Below, one piece after another: positions 27,166 to 35,983 of a stretch of 64,000 nucleotides of DNA. The stretch lies in NCBI RefSeq assembly GCF_000154845.1, contig NZ_DS981490.1, positions 1-64,000 on the forward strand. Reading direction: 5' to 3'. The notes under the pieces are model-generated. The model did no database searches, was not told the origin of the DNA, and saw only the letters and a list, made by a program, of their open reading frames with translations. Within the stretch, counting starts at the first letter, position 1. Each line of letters begins with the position of its first letter. Both the position numbers and the translations under genes were made by a program. This stretch comes from Phocaeicola coprocola DSM 17136. Its GTDB lineage: Bacteria > Bacteroidota > Bacteroidia > Bacteroidales > Bacteroidaceae.

Positions 27166-28460
27166 GAAAAAATACAATAGACATTATTACGCTAGGGTGC
27201 TCCAAGAATCTTGTTGATTCGGAGAAGCTGATGAAACAGCTTGAAGCCAATGGATATAAAGTTACTCATGACAGTGAAAATCCTCAAGGGGAAATTGCAG
27301 TCATAAATACGTGCGGATTCATAGGTGATGCTAAGGAGGAGTCAATAAATATGATTCTTGAGTTCTGCCAGGCTAAGGAAGAAGGACGTTTGAAGAAGCT
27401 TTATGTGATGGGATGTCTTTCGGAGCGGTACTTGAAAGAACTGCAGGTAGAAATTCCTCAAGTAGATAAATTCTATGGTAAGTTTAACTGGAATGAACTA
27501 TTGGCAGATTTAGGTAAGACATATCATTCAGATTTTGCTATAGAGCGTCATCTGACAACACCTAAGCATTATGCCTATTTGAAAATATCAGAAGGCTGTG
27601 ACCGTAAATGTTCATATTGTGCGATTCCTATTATAACAGGAAAGCATGTATCCCGTCCTATGGAGGAAATATTGGACGAGGTACGTTTGCTCGTTTCAGA
27701 GGGCGTAAAAGAGTTTCAGGTTATCGCTCAGGAATTAACCTACTATGGCGTTGATCTGTATAAAAAGCAAATGCTTCCGGAACTCATAGAACGTATGGCT
27801 GAAATTCCAGGTGTGAAATGGATACGTTTGCATTATGCTTATCCTGCACATTTCCCAAAAGAACTGTTCCGTGTGATGCGTGAACATGATAATGTGTGCA
27901 AATACATGGATATTGCCTTACAGCATATCAGTGATAATATGCTGTCGAAGATGCGTCGTCACGTAACAAAAGAGGAAACATATCAGTTGATAGAGGAGTT
28001 TCGTAAAGAGGTTCCGGGAATTCATCTGCGCACAACGTTGATGGTAGGCCATCCGGGAGAAACAGATCAGGATTTTGAGGAGCTTAAAGAGTTTGTCCGT
28101 AAGGCACGTTTTGATCGTATGGGAGCATTTGCCTATTCGGAAGAAGAAGGAACTTACTCTGCGAAACATTATAAAGATGATATTCCACAAGACGTGAAAC
28201 AGAAGCGTCTGGATGAACTGATGGAAATACAGCAGGAAATATCAAATGAATTGAGCCATAATAAAATTGGAAAGGAATTTAAAGTAATCATTGATCGCAA
28301 GGAAGGTGATTATTACATTGGCCGTACAGAGTTTGATTCGCCTGAAGTGGATCCGGAAGTCTTGATCAAAGATGAAGGCAGAATGCTTCGTACAGGATCA
28401 TTCCATCAGGTGAAGGTTTATGATGCAGACGATTTTGATTTATATGCAACGTTAGTATAG
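27162..28460 (+). CDS. rimO: Ribosomal protein uS12 methylthiotransferase RimO
   Basis: A 432-residue radical SAM enzyme that adds a methylthio group to Asp of ribosomal protein S12. N-terminal UPF0004 domain (LGCSKNLVDSEKLM) with extra Cys for a second cluster, radical SAM motif EGCDRKCSYCAIP (Cx3Cx2C), and a TRAM domain at the C-terminus. RimO rather than MiaB is indicated by the CSKNLVDSE start. It is translationally coupled to ftsY. Confidence 0.93.
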   Translation: MRKNTIDIITLGCSKNLVDSEKLMKQLEANGYKVTHDSENPQGEIAVINTCGFIGDAKEESINMILEFCQAKEEGRLKKLYVMGCLSERYLKELQVEIPQVDKFYGKFNWNELLADLGKTYHSDFAIERHLTTPKHYAYLKISEGCDRKCSYCAIPIITGKHVSRPMEEILDEVRLLVSEGVKEFQVIAQELTYYGVDLYKKQMLPELIERMAEIPGVKWIRLHYAYPAHFPKELFRVMREHDNVCKYMDIALQHISDNMLSKMRRHVTKEETYQLIEEFRKEVPGIHLRTTLMVGHPGETDQDFEELKEFVRKARFDRMGAFAYSEEEGTYSAKHYKDDIPQDVKQKRLDELMEIQQEISNELSHNKIGKEFKVIIDRKEGDYYIGRTEFDSPEVDPEVLIKDEGRMLRTGSFHQVKVYDADDFDLYATLV

Positions 28461-28484
28461 CTTTTAAATAATTAAGCGGAAGAC

Positions 28485-28775
28485 ATGAACAATAAAGAGT
28501 TGATAGGCGAATTGTCACGCCGCTTGGGATATACCAACAAGGATGCGGCACGGTTGCTGACATCAGTTACCGGAATAATGGGTGAAGAGTTACAAGAAGG
28601 GAAAGTAATCGCTATTCAGGACTTTGGAACATTTGAAGTCAAGAAGAAAATGGAGCGAATTACTGTAAATCCTGTTACTAAACAACGCTTCCTTGTTCCT
28701 CCTAAATTGATTTTGAATTTCAGACCTAGTAATCTCTGGAAAGAACGATTAAAGAAAATCTTCGATAATGAGTGA
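28485..28775 (+). CDS. HU-family DNA-binding protein
   Basis: A 96-residue HU/IHF fold: helices ELIGELSRRLGYTNKDAARLL, then DFGTFEVKKK, and the arm region ITVNPVTKQRFLVPPKLILNFRPS. The usual proline-rich beta arm is present. It may act as a nucleoid protein or partner for the downstream HU-LysM protein, since the two genes overlap by 8 nt (28768-28775). A heterodimer is possible, because HU domains work as dimers. It follows rimO by 24 nt. Confidence 0.85.
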   Translation: MNNKELIGELSRRLGYTNKDAARLLTSVTGIMGEELQEGKVIAIQDFGTFEVKKKMERITVNPVTKQRFLVPPKLILNFRPSNLWKERLKKIFDNE

Positions 28776-29883
28776 TAAATTCACACAGCAGGACTTGGCT
28801 GATTTGCTAGCGCAACGCCATGAAATGAATCCGGCAGATGCAGAAGCATTTGTAAGGACTCTTTTTGCTCTTGTCGAAGAATCTGTAATATCTGATAAAT
28901 ATGTAAAGATTAAGGGACTGGGGACTTTTAAGCTGATAGAGGTTGATGCCCGTGAAAGTATCGACATAAATACGGGGGAGAGGATTGAAATACGAGAACA
29001 CTCACGTATTTCGTTTACTCCAGATTCAACGATGAGGGAGACCGTAAACAAGCCTTTTAGTCATTTTGAAACAGTTTTGCTTAATGAAAATACTCATTTT
29101 GATGATTTAGAGGAAACTTCTGAGTTGGAAGATGATACTGAAGGGCAAGAGGAAGAAACTGTTGAAACAGCTTTTGTAGAAGCTGAAGAAGCATCTCATT
29201 CTTGTTTAGAGGGTAGCACACAAACATCTCCCGAAGTAGCAGTGGAAGCTGTTGCTGTAGAAGAAAAATCTGATAAGCAGGAAGATGTTTCGGAAAATGT
29301 TATGCAAATGCCTCAAAATGAACTTCCGGAGATTAAGGAGGAACCTGTTCGAAAGAATATATTTCGTTTACCATGGTGCATGTTGGCTACAGTTTTGTTG
29401 GCTGGAGTTATTTTAGGAGGTATTGTCGTATGGAGTATGTTTTCAGGAAGAAGGTATATTCCTGAATCTGTAGTTGGGATTCTTATGGAGAAGCAGGCCT
29501 CTGACTTGAAACAAGATACTATTGTTCGTAAACCAATCCAGAAGAATTCGGTAATTCAAACTCAACAGATTCTACATGCAAAGGAAGACACTGTGCGTGA
29601 ATCTGTAGCAATGAGTCCGACACCAGAAAAAACAATCACTCCAGTTGTGAAACGGGAAACCTTGGCAGATACGGTTGAGTATGCTATTACAGGTACAAAA
29701 ACCACTTATACCATCAGACCGGGAGAAAGTCTGGTGCGTGTCGCATTCAAATTTTATGGAAATAAAAAATTATGGCCCTATTTGGTACAACATAATAAAG
29801 ATATAATTAAAAATGCAGATGTGGTTCCTGTTGGAACTACGATTAAAATACCGGAATTGTCACCTAAGGCTGATAAGAAATAA
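28768..29883 (+). CDS. HU-domain/transmembrane/LysM fusion protein
   Basis: A 371-residue protein with an unusual order. Residues of about 1-100 form an HU/IHF-like DNA-binding fold (VKIKGLGTFKLIEVDARES and INTGERIEIREHSRISFTP). Residues 105-195 are an acidic, low-complexity linker. Residues of about 202-224 form one transmembrane helix (CMLATVLLAGVILGGIVVW). Residues of about 313-365 form a LysM peptidoglycan-binding domain (YTIRPGESLVRVAFKFYGN ... KNADVVPVGTTIKIPE). This predicts a protein with DNA-binding N-terminus in the cytoplasm and cell-wall binding in the periplasm. The orientation is inferred. Overlaps the HU gene, so it is co-translated. Confidence 0.85.
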   Translation: MSDKFTQQDLADLLAQRHEMNPADAEAFVRTLFALVEESVISDKYVKIKGLGTFKLIEVDARESIDINTGERIEIREHSRISFTPDSTMRETVNKPFSHFETVLLNENTHFDDLEETSELEDDTEGQEEETVETAFVEAEEASHSCLEGSTQTSPEVAVEAVAVEEKSDKQEDVSENVMQMPQNELPEIKEEPVRKNIFRLPWCMLATVLLAGVILGGIVVWSMFSGRRYIPESVVGILMEKQASDLKQDTIVRKPIQKNSVIQTQQILHAKEDTVRESVAMSPTPEKTITPVVKRETLADTVEYAITGTKTTYTIRPGESLVRVAFKFYGNKKLWPYLVQHNKDIIKNADVVPVGTTIKIPELSPKADKK

Positions 29884-29938
29884 CGGCATACGTTTCGATA
29901 TTATTTAAATATCTTTAATCCAATAAGACTTAAACGAT

Positions 29939-29977
29939 AGAAGCAACTAGTTTTTTTAATAAAAATTAGTTGCTTCT
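29939..29977 (+). terminator. Terminator after the HU-LysM gene
   Basis: Arms 29939-29955 and 29961-29977 (AGAAGCAACTAG... / ...TAGTTGCTTCT) pair with one mismatch. The stem itself is A/T-rich near the loop. No long U-tract follows, so some readthrough is possible. Confidence 0.65.
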
Positions 29978-29992
29978 GTTAATATAATGCCG

Positions 29993-30000
29993 TACTTTTG
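29993..30000 (+). promoter_or_regulatory. -7 promoter element of the Bat operon
   Basis: TACTTTTG matches TAnnTTTG. A leader of about 62 nt follows before the moxR ATG at 30070. The -33 site is not evident. Confidence 0.6.
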
Positions 30001-30069
30001 GCTTCGATAAAAAAGGTCAGTTGACCGGTAGTTAAAATGTATATTTGAAAACATAAAAATAAAGAAATT

Positions 30070-31065
30070 ATGGCTGAAGCTATTGACATTCGTGAATTAA
30101 ACGAGCGCATTGAACGCCAGAGTGCATTCGTGACCAACCTGATGGCTGGTATGGATCAGGTGATTGTTGGTCAAAAACATTTGGTTGAATCATTATTAAT
30201 CGGTTTATTGGCCGACGGACATATTTTGCTGGAAGGTGTTCCTGGATTGGCAAAAACATTGGCAATCAAAACACTGGCATCGTTAATCGACTCTAAATAC
30301 AGTCGTATTCAGTTTACCCCAGACTTGCTTCCTGCCGATGTGTTGGGTACAATGATATATAGCCAGCGAGATGAGCAGTTCGTTACAAACAAAGGTCCTA
30401 TTTTTGCAAATTTTGTTCTTGCTGATGAAATTAACCGTGCTCCTGCGAAAGTACAGAGTGCTTTGCTGGAAGCTATGCAGGAACGTCAGGTTACATTAAG
30501 TAAAGAAACTTTCCGCTTGCCTGAACCATTTTTGGTAATGGCAACTCAAAACCCGATCGAACAAGAAGGTACTTATCCATTGCCTGAAGCACAGGTGGAC
30601 CGTTTCATGTTGAAGGTAATCATTGACTATCCGAAGCTGGAAGAAGAAAAGAAGATTATTCGCCAGAATATATCAGGTGATAAAATTAAGATTTCTCCAA
30701 TTTTGAAGGCAGAAGATATCATGGAAGCTCGTAAGGTTGTTCATCAGGTTTATCTGGATGAAAAGATTGAGCAGTATATTGCAGACATTGTATTTGCTAC
30801 TCGTTATCCGGAGAAATATGATTTGAAGGATCTGAAAGGCCTGATAGGTTTCGGAGGATCTCCTCGTGCATCTATTAATCTGGCACTGGCCGCACGAAGC
30901 TATGCTTTTATCAAACGTCGTGGATATGTAATTCCGGAAGATGTTCGTGCTGTTGCTCATGACGTGCTTCGTCATCGTATTGGCTTGACTTATGAAGCCG
31001 AAGCTACCAATGTTACTTCTGATGAGATTGTAAGCAAGATCTTGAATAAAGTAGAAGTGCCCTAA
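30070..31065 (+). CDS. MoxR-family AAA+ ATPase of the Bat operon
   Basis: A 331-residue MoxR AAA+ chaperone. Walker A is GVPGLAKTLAIK, followed by QFTPDLLPADVLGT, Walker B VLADEINRAPAKVQ and the MATQNPIEQEGTYPLPEAQVDRF sensor region. MoxR proteins act with VWA-domain proteins as metal-dependent chaperone or maturation systems. Here it heads the Bat operon, with the VWA partners BatA and BatB downstream. In Bacteroides fragilis this operon was linked to aerotolerance. Two hairpins separate it from the DUF58 gene. Confidence 0.92.
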   Translation: MAEAIDIRELNERIERQSAFVTNLMAGMDQVIVGQKHLVESLLIGLLADGHILLEGVPGLAKTLAIKTLASLIDSKYSRIQFTPDLLPADVLGTMIYSQRDEQFVTNKGPIFANFVLADEINRAPAKVQSALLEAMQERQVTLSKETFRLPEPFLVMATQNPIEQEGTYPLPEAQVDRFMLKVIIDYPKLEEEKKIIRQNISGDKIKISPILKAEDIMEARKVVHQVYLDEKIEQYIADIVFATRYPEKYDLKDLKGLIGFGGSPRASINLALAARSYAFIKRRGYVIPEDVRAVAHDVLRHRIGLTYEAEATNVTSDEIVSKILNKVEVP

Positions 31066-31095
31066 TCATTTATCGGAACGATAAAGAATACTTTG

Positions 31096-31161
31096 CCTGA
31101 GCAATTTGGATTCAGATTGCTCAGGTTGGAGAAGAAAGCATATCATTAAGTAAATGATATG
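31096..31161 (+). other. Two stem-loops between moxR and DUF58
   Basis: A perfect 10-bp stem (31096-31105 with 31116-31125; CCTGAGCAAT) and a 9-bp stem (31139-31147 with 31153-31161; CATATCATT). Neither has a following U-tract, so they look like mRNA processing or stability elements within the operon rather than terminators. Confidence 0.5.
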
Positions 31162-31213
31162 TAATATTTGGTGTATTTTGCTTTGGAAATACAAAGCGTA
31201 ATCCGAAAATAGA

Positions 31214-32083
31214 ATGGAAACAAGTGAACTATTAAAACGCGTTCGTCAGATAGAAATCAAGACACGAGGGCTTTCCAGCAATATTTTTGCCGGCCAGTAT
31301 CACTCGGCTTTTAAGGGCAGGGGAATGGCCTTTTCCGAGGTGCGTGAATATCAGTATGGCGATGATGTGCGCGATATAGACTGGAATGTAACCGCTCGCT
31401 TTGACAAGCCATTCGTAAAGGTTTTCGAGGAAGAACGTGAACTGACTGTCATGTTGCTGGTCGATGTTTCGAACAGTTTGGATTTTGGTACAGTGAAGCA
31501 GCTGAAGAAAAATATGGTTGCGGAAATTGCGGCTACCCTGGCTTTCTCGGCTATCCAGAATAATGATAAGATTGGTGTAATTTTCTTTTCAGACCGTATC
31601 GAGAAATTTATTCCTCCGAAAAAAGGACGTAAACACATTTTGTATATCATTCGTGAATTGCTGGACTTTAAGCCGGAGAGTACACGTACAAATATTCAGT
31701 GTGCCATTGAGTATCTGACAAACGTTTTGAAGAAACGTTGTACGGCATTCATGTTGAGCGACTTTATAGATGACCGTGATTTTCAGAATGCATTGACGAT
31801 TGCCAACAGAAAACATGACGTAGTAGCTCTGCAGGTATACGACCGTCGTTTGGAAGAGCTACCGGATGTAGGTCTTATGAAAGTAAGAGATGCTGAAACT
31901 GGCCACGAGCAATGGATTGATACCTCATCAAAATCTTTACGGAAAACTCATCACGAATGGTGGAAATCTCGTCAGCAAAAGCTTCATGAGATATTCACTC
32001 ATAGCAATGTGGATGCTGTATCGGTACGTACTGATCAGGATTATGTGAAAGCATTGCTTAATTTATTTGCGAAACGAAACTAA
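31214..32083 (+). CDS. DUF58 domain protein of the Bat operon
   Basis: A 289-residue cytosolic protein. It has the DUF58 motif GMAFSEVREYQYGDDVRDIDWN, and a vWA-like core with LLVDVSNSLDFG, where D-x-S-x-S resembles a MIDAS. DUF58 proteins nearly always sit between MoxR and VWA genes and are thought to be adaptors or metal-binding partners. Length is normal. It ends eight bases before the next start. Confidence 0.88.
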   Translation: METSELLKRVRQIEIKTRGLSSNIFAGQYHSAFKGRGMAFSEVREYQYGDDVRDIDWNVTARFDKPFVKVFEEERELTVMLLVDVSNSLDFGTVKQLKKNMVAEIAATLAFSAIQNNDKIGVIFFSDRIEKFIPPKKGRKHILYIIRELLDFKPESTRTNIQCAIEYLTNVLKKRCTAFMLSDFIDDRDFQNALTIANRKHDVVALQVYDRRLEELPDVGLMKVRDAETGHEQWIDTSSKSLRKTHHEWWKSRQQKLHEIFTHSNVDAVSVRTDQDYVKALLNLFAKRN

Positions 32084-32090
32084 AATAATT

Positions 32091-33185
32091 ATGAAATACA
32101 ATAGTAGCAAGAGATATGTGAAGGCATTATGGTGTGCGTTGCTTTTGTTTATTGCAGCTCCAGCTGTAAAAGCACAAGTTACGGTAGAAGCTACCATCGA
32201 CTCTTTACAGCTTCTTATCGGCGAGCAAGCAAAAATAAAACTTCAGGTAAGCATGGATGCTAATCAGAAGTTGCGTTTGCCGTTACTTCGTGATACATTG
32301 GTTACAGGTGTTGAAATTCTGGATGTTGCAAAGCCTGATACTCAGCTGCTGAATAATGATAAGCGCTGGCTGATCTCACAAGAGTATACGATTACTTCAT
32401 TTGACTCTGCATTGTATTATCTTCCTCCTTTTGAGGTTCTGGTAAACGATCAGGCATACCGCTCGAAAGCTTTGGCGTTGAAAGTTTATTCGATTCCGGT
32501 AGATACTTTACATCCGGATCAGTTCTTTGGACCAAAAGATATTCGGGAAGTGCCTATAACTTGGAATGATCTTGCTCCGTTGGTTTATTCAGCACTTGCT
32601 ATGCTGATATTGGGTGCGGCAGCTGTGTTCTTTATCATTCGTTACCGCGATAACAAGCCTATTATCAAGATTATTAAAATTGAACCTAAATTACCTCCTC
32701 ATCAAGCTGCCATGAAGAAGATTGAGGAGATTAAGGCTGACAAACAAGTGCGACGTGAAGATCCGAAACTGTATTATACGGAGTTGACCGAGGTACTTCG
32801 TACATATATAAAAGATCGCTTTGGATTCAATGCGCTGGAAATGACATCTTCGGAAATCATTGAACATTTGTTGGAAGTAAAAGATCAACAGTCAATCAGT
32901 GACTTGAAGACTCTGTTTATGACGGCCGATCTTGTAAAATTTGCTAAGCATGCACCTATGATGAATGAAAATGACATGAATCTGGTGAATGCCGTTGATT
33001 TTATTAATCAAACCAAAGTGGAAGAAGATCCGAATGTGAAGAAAGAACCAACAGAAATCAGGGTAGAAGAGAAGCGTTCAAAACAAGGTAGAATTGCGCT
33101 TCTATGCAGTATTTCAGTGGTAAGTATTGGTGCTGTAGTTTGCCTGTATTTGGTTATTTGCCACATAATCGACCTCTTTTTTTAA
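32091..33185 (+). CDS. BatD-like membrane protein of the Bat operon
   Basis: From the ATG at 32091 it has about 364 residues; a longer frame to 32067 overlaps DUF58. It has a signal peptide (ALWCALLLFIAAPAVKAQ), an Ig-like periplasmic segment (TVEATIDSLQLLIGEQAKIK), one transmembrane helix around residue 165-185 (LVYSALAMLILGAAAVFFII), a cytoplasmic tail (RREDPKLYYTELTEVLRTYI) and a last helix at the C-terminus (SISVVSIGAVVCLYLVIC). The arrangement resembles a short BatD, and the gene holds the fixed position between DUF58 and BatA. Function is inferred from that. Confidence 0.75.
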   Translation: MKYNSSKRYVKALWCALLLFIAAPAVKAQVTVEATIDSLQLLIGEQAKIKLQVSMDANQKLRLPLLRDTLVTGVEILDVAKPDTQLLNNDKRWLISQEYTITSFDSALYYLPPFEVLVNDQAYRSKALALKVYSIPVDTLHPDQFFGPKDIREVPITWNDLAPLVYSALAMLILGAAAVFFIIRYRDNKPIIKIIKIEPKLPPHQAAMKKIEEIKADKQVRREDPKLYYTELTEVLRTYIKDRFGFNALEMTSSEIIEHLLEVKDQQSISDLKTLFMTADLVKFAKHAPMMNENDMNLVNAVDFINQTKVEEDPNVKKEPTEIRVEEKRSKQGRIALLCSISVVSIGAVVCLYLVICHIIDLFF

Positions 33186-33206
33186 CATTTAACTTGTGTA
33201 AGAACT

Positions 33207-34205
33207 ATGATTTTTGCAAATCTGGAATATCTGTTTTTGTTGCTTCTGCTGATACCATATATCGTATGGTACTTCATGCGTAGAAAGAAAACAGAACCTA
33301 CTATGCAGGTATCTTCTACCCGCATGTATATGAATGCGCCGAAGAGCTGGAAGATTTATCTTCTTCATGCCCCTTTTGTTTTGAGAATTGTAGCCTTTGT
33401 CATGATTGTATTAGTGTTGGCGCGTCCTCAGACAACTGATAACTGGCAAAATACAGAAATAGAAGGTATCGATATCATGCTGGCAGTGGACGTATCAACC
33501 AGTATGCTTGCTGAAGATTTGAAACCCAACCGTTTGGAGGCTGCTAAACAAGTAGCTGCTGAATTTATAAATGGACGTCCAAATGATAACATCGGTCTGA
33601 CTGTCTTTGCTGGAGAAGCATTTACCCAATGTCCGCTTACGGTAGATCATGGGGTATTATTGAATTTATTTAATAGTATCAAAGGTGATATCGCTCAGCG
33701 TGGAATGATAGAAGATGGTACTGCTATCGGTATGGGACTTGCCAATGCTATTAGCCGACTGAAAGACAGTAAGGCTAAATCGAAAGTCATCATTTTGCTG
33801 ACAGATGGTAGTAATAACCGCGGAGATATTTCTCCACTGACTGCGGCTGAAATAGCTAAACAGTTTGGTATCCGTGTTTATACTATCGGAGTGGGTACGA
33901 ACGGAACAGCTCCTTATCCAATGCAGACCTATGCAGGAGTTCAGTATGTCAATGTTCCAGTAGAGATTGACGAACAAACACTGACCCAAATTGCCGGAAC
34001 AACAAACGGAAATTATTTCCGTGCTACCAGCAATTCAAAACTGGAGGAAGTCTACAGAGAAATAGATAAGCTGGAAAAAACAAAACTGAACGTCAAAGAA
34101 TTCAGTAAGCGGGAAGAAGCTTATGCTACTTTTGCTTTGATTGCTTTCTTCTGTATTTTATTGGAAATTTTGCTGCGTAATACAGTATTAAAGAAAATAC
34201 CTTAA
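33207..34205 (+). CDS. batA: BatA, VWA-domain membrane protein
   Basis: A 332-residue inner membrane protein. N-terminal helix (YLFLLLLLIPYIVWYF) and a second around residue 55-72, then a VWA domain with MIDAS DVSTSM and LLTDGSNN, and a C-terminal helix (FALIAFFCILLEILL). The layout is two N-terminal helices, vWA and one C-terminal helix, as in BatA. It probably forms a complex with BatB and the MoxR ATPase. batB follows after 14 nt. Confidence 0.9.
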   Translation: MIFANLEYLFLLLLLIPYIVWYFMRRKKTEPTMQVSSTRMYMNAPKSWKIYLLHAPFVLRIVAFVMIVLVLARPQTTDNWQNTEIEGIDIMLAVDVSTSMLAEDLKPNRLEAAKQVAAEFINGRPNDNIGLTVFAGEAFTQCPLTVDHGVLLNLFNSIKGDIAQRGMIEDGTAIGMGLANAISRLKDSKAKSKVIILLTDGSNNRGDISPLTAAEIAKQFGIRVYTIGVGTNGTAPYPMQTYAGVQYVNVPVEIDEQTLTQIAGTTNGNYFRATSNSKLEEVYREIDKLEKTKLNVKEFSKREEAYATFALIAFFCILLEILLRNTVLKKIP

Positions 34206-34219
34206 ATTCAAGAATAATT

Positions 34220-35245
34220 ATGTTTCGATTTGGAGAACCTGTTTATTTATATCTACTTATCATATTGCCGATATTGGTAGGGCTATATCTCTATTCCAAT
34301 TATCGCCGACGTAAAAAGATTGCCCAATATGGTGATCCGGAGTTGTTGGCGCATCTTATGCCTGATGTATCGAAATACCGTCCGGATGTAAAGTTCTGGC
34401 TCGTTTTTGCTGCACTGGCTATGGTTATTTTTATGCTGGCCCGTCCTCAGTTCGGATCAAAAATGGAAACTGTAAAACGTCAGGGAGTTGAAACTGTTGT
34501 AGCACTTGATATATCCAATTCTATGCTGGCTCAGGATGTTACTCCCAGCCGTCTGGAAAAATCGAAGAAATTAATTTCCCGTTTGGTGGAAACTTTCAAT
34601 AATGATAAAGTTGCCATGATTGTGTTTGCGGGAGAGGCTTTTACCCAGTTGCCTATCACAAGCGATTATATTTCTGCCAAAATGTTTTTGGAAACCATTA
34701 ATCCTTCACTTATCTCAACACAAGGAACTGATATCGCCGGAGCCATTAATCTGGCTATGAAAAGTTTTACTCCAAATGAGGGAGTCGGTCGTGCCATTGT
34801 ACTTATAACTGATGGAGAAAACCATGAAGGTGGAGCTGTCGAAGCAGCGCAGGAAGCTGCCAAGAAAGGTGTTCGCGTATTTGTGTTGGGAGTTGGTTCT
34901 CCTGATGGAGCGCCCATTCCGGCAGAAGGAACGAATGAGTTCCGTAGAGATAAGGATGGCAATGTTATCGTAACCCGCTTGAATGAACAGATGTGTCAGG
35001 AGATAGCAAAAGCAGGTAATGGCATCTATGTTCGGGTAGATAATACAAATAATGCAGAACGGGCATTGAACGCAGAAATAAGCAAATTGGCTAAGGCTGA
35101 TGTGGAGACTCAGGTCTTTACAGAGTTTGATGAGCAGTTCCAGGTATTGGCATGGCTCGCCTTGATTTTGCTTGCAGCAGATTTAATGTTGCTGGAGCGT
35201 AAGAATCCACTATTCAAGAATATAAAACTCTTTAAACAGAATTGA
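34220..35245 (+). CDS. batB: BatB, VWA-domain membrane protein
   Basis: A 341-residue paralogue of the preceding BatA. N-terminal helices (LYLLIILPILVGLYLY and FWLVFAALAMVIFML), VWA domain with MIDAS DISNSM, then VLITDGENHEGG, and a helix near the C-terminus (VLAWLALILLAADLMLL). The two VWA proteins probably form the core of the Bat complex. batC starts 5 nt later, so co-translation is likely. Confidence 0.9.
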   Translation: MFRFGEPVYLYLLIILPILVGLYLYSNYRRRKKIAQYGDPELLAHLMPDVSKYRPDVKFWLVFAALAMVIFMLARPQFGSKMETVKRQGVETVVALDISNSMLAQDVTPSRLEKSKKLISRLVETFNNDKVAMIVFAGEAFTQLPITSDYISAKMFLETINPSLISTQGTDIAGAINLAMKSFTPNEGVGRAIVLITDGENHEGGAVEAAQEAAKKGVRVFVLGVGSPDGAPIPAEGTNEFRRDKDGNVIVTRLNEQMCQEIAKAGNGIYVRVDNTNNAERALNAEISKLAKADVETQVFTEFDEQFQVLAWLALILLAADLMLLERKNPLFKNIKLFKQN

Positions 35246-35249
35246 TTTT

Positions 35250-35948
35250 ATGTTGCGGAAAAAATATATGATGCTGGGACTCATGTTTGTTTCTGTTGCA
35301 GTTTACGGACAGAAAACAGAACGTGACTATTTGCGCAGTGGAAATAAGCTATATAAAGACAGCACTTTTGTAAAAGCGGAAGTCGATTATCGTAAAGCAC
35401 TGGAGCTTGAACCGAAGTCTACGGATGCGATGTACAATCTGGGAAATGCTCTCTTGATGCAGCAGAAGGCAAAGGAAGCTATGGAACAGTTTGAAGCAGC
35501 ATCGCGTGTAGAGAAAGACAAGGCTAAACTGGCTCAGATTTATCATAATATGGGAGTGATTCTGCAATCTTCGAAGCAGTTGCCTCAATGTATCGAAGCA
35601 TATAAACAGGCTCTGAGGAATAATCCGAAAGATGATGAAACCCGATATAATCTGGCACTTGCTCAAAAGCAGCTGAAAGACCAGCAACAGCAGCAAGATC
35701 AGAATCAGGAAAAGGATCAGAAGCAAGATCAGAAAAAAGACGAACAACAACAGAATAAAGACCAGCAGGAACAAGATAAGAAAGACCAACAGCAGAACAA
35801 CCAGCAACAGCAGCAGAATGAAAACCAAATGTCGAAAGAAAATGCGGAACAACTGTTGAAAGCTGCCATGCAGGACGAAAAGAACGTACAGGACAAGGTG
35901 AAGAAAGCTGTTCAGGTTCAAGGACGTAAATTGGAAAAAGACTGGTAA
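35250..35948 (+). CDS. batC: BatC, TPR protein with a glutamine-rich tail
   Basis: A 232-residue exported protein with a signal peptide (LGLMFVSVAVYGQ). Residues of about 22-135 contain three TPR repeats (AEVDYRKALELEPKSTDAMY, EAMEQFEAASRVEKDKAKLA, ECIEAYKQALRNNP-like). Residues of about 145-200 are a highly charged Q/K/D/N-rich low-complexity segment. BatC is a periplasmic TPR partner of the Bat VWA proteins. The low-complexity segment also creates a leucine-rich antisense ORF that should be ignored. Confidence 0.87.
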   Translation: MLRKKYMMLGLMFVSVAVYGQKTERDYLRSGNKLYKDSTFVKAEVDYRKALELEPKSTDAMYNLGNALLMQQKAKEAMEQFEAASRVEKDKAKLAQIYHNMGVILQSSKQLPQCIEAYKQALRNNPKDDETRYNLALAQKQLKDQQQQQDQNQEKDQKQDQKKDEQQQNKDQQEQDKKDQQQNNQQQQQNENQMSKENAEQLLKAAMQDEKNVQDKVKKAVQVQGRKLEKDW

Positions 35949-35983
35949 TTTTAGGTGAATAATTATATAAACGAAATAAGGAA

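Noticed and set aside
35349-35921. Leucine-rich 190-residue open frame opposite batC
   Set aside because: Produced by the Q/K/D-rich low-complexity tail of BatC read backwards (CTG/TTG codons).
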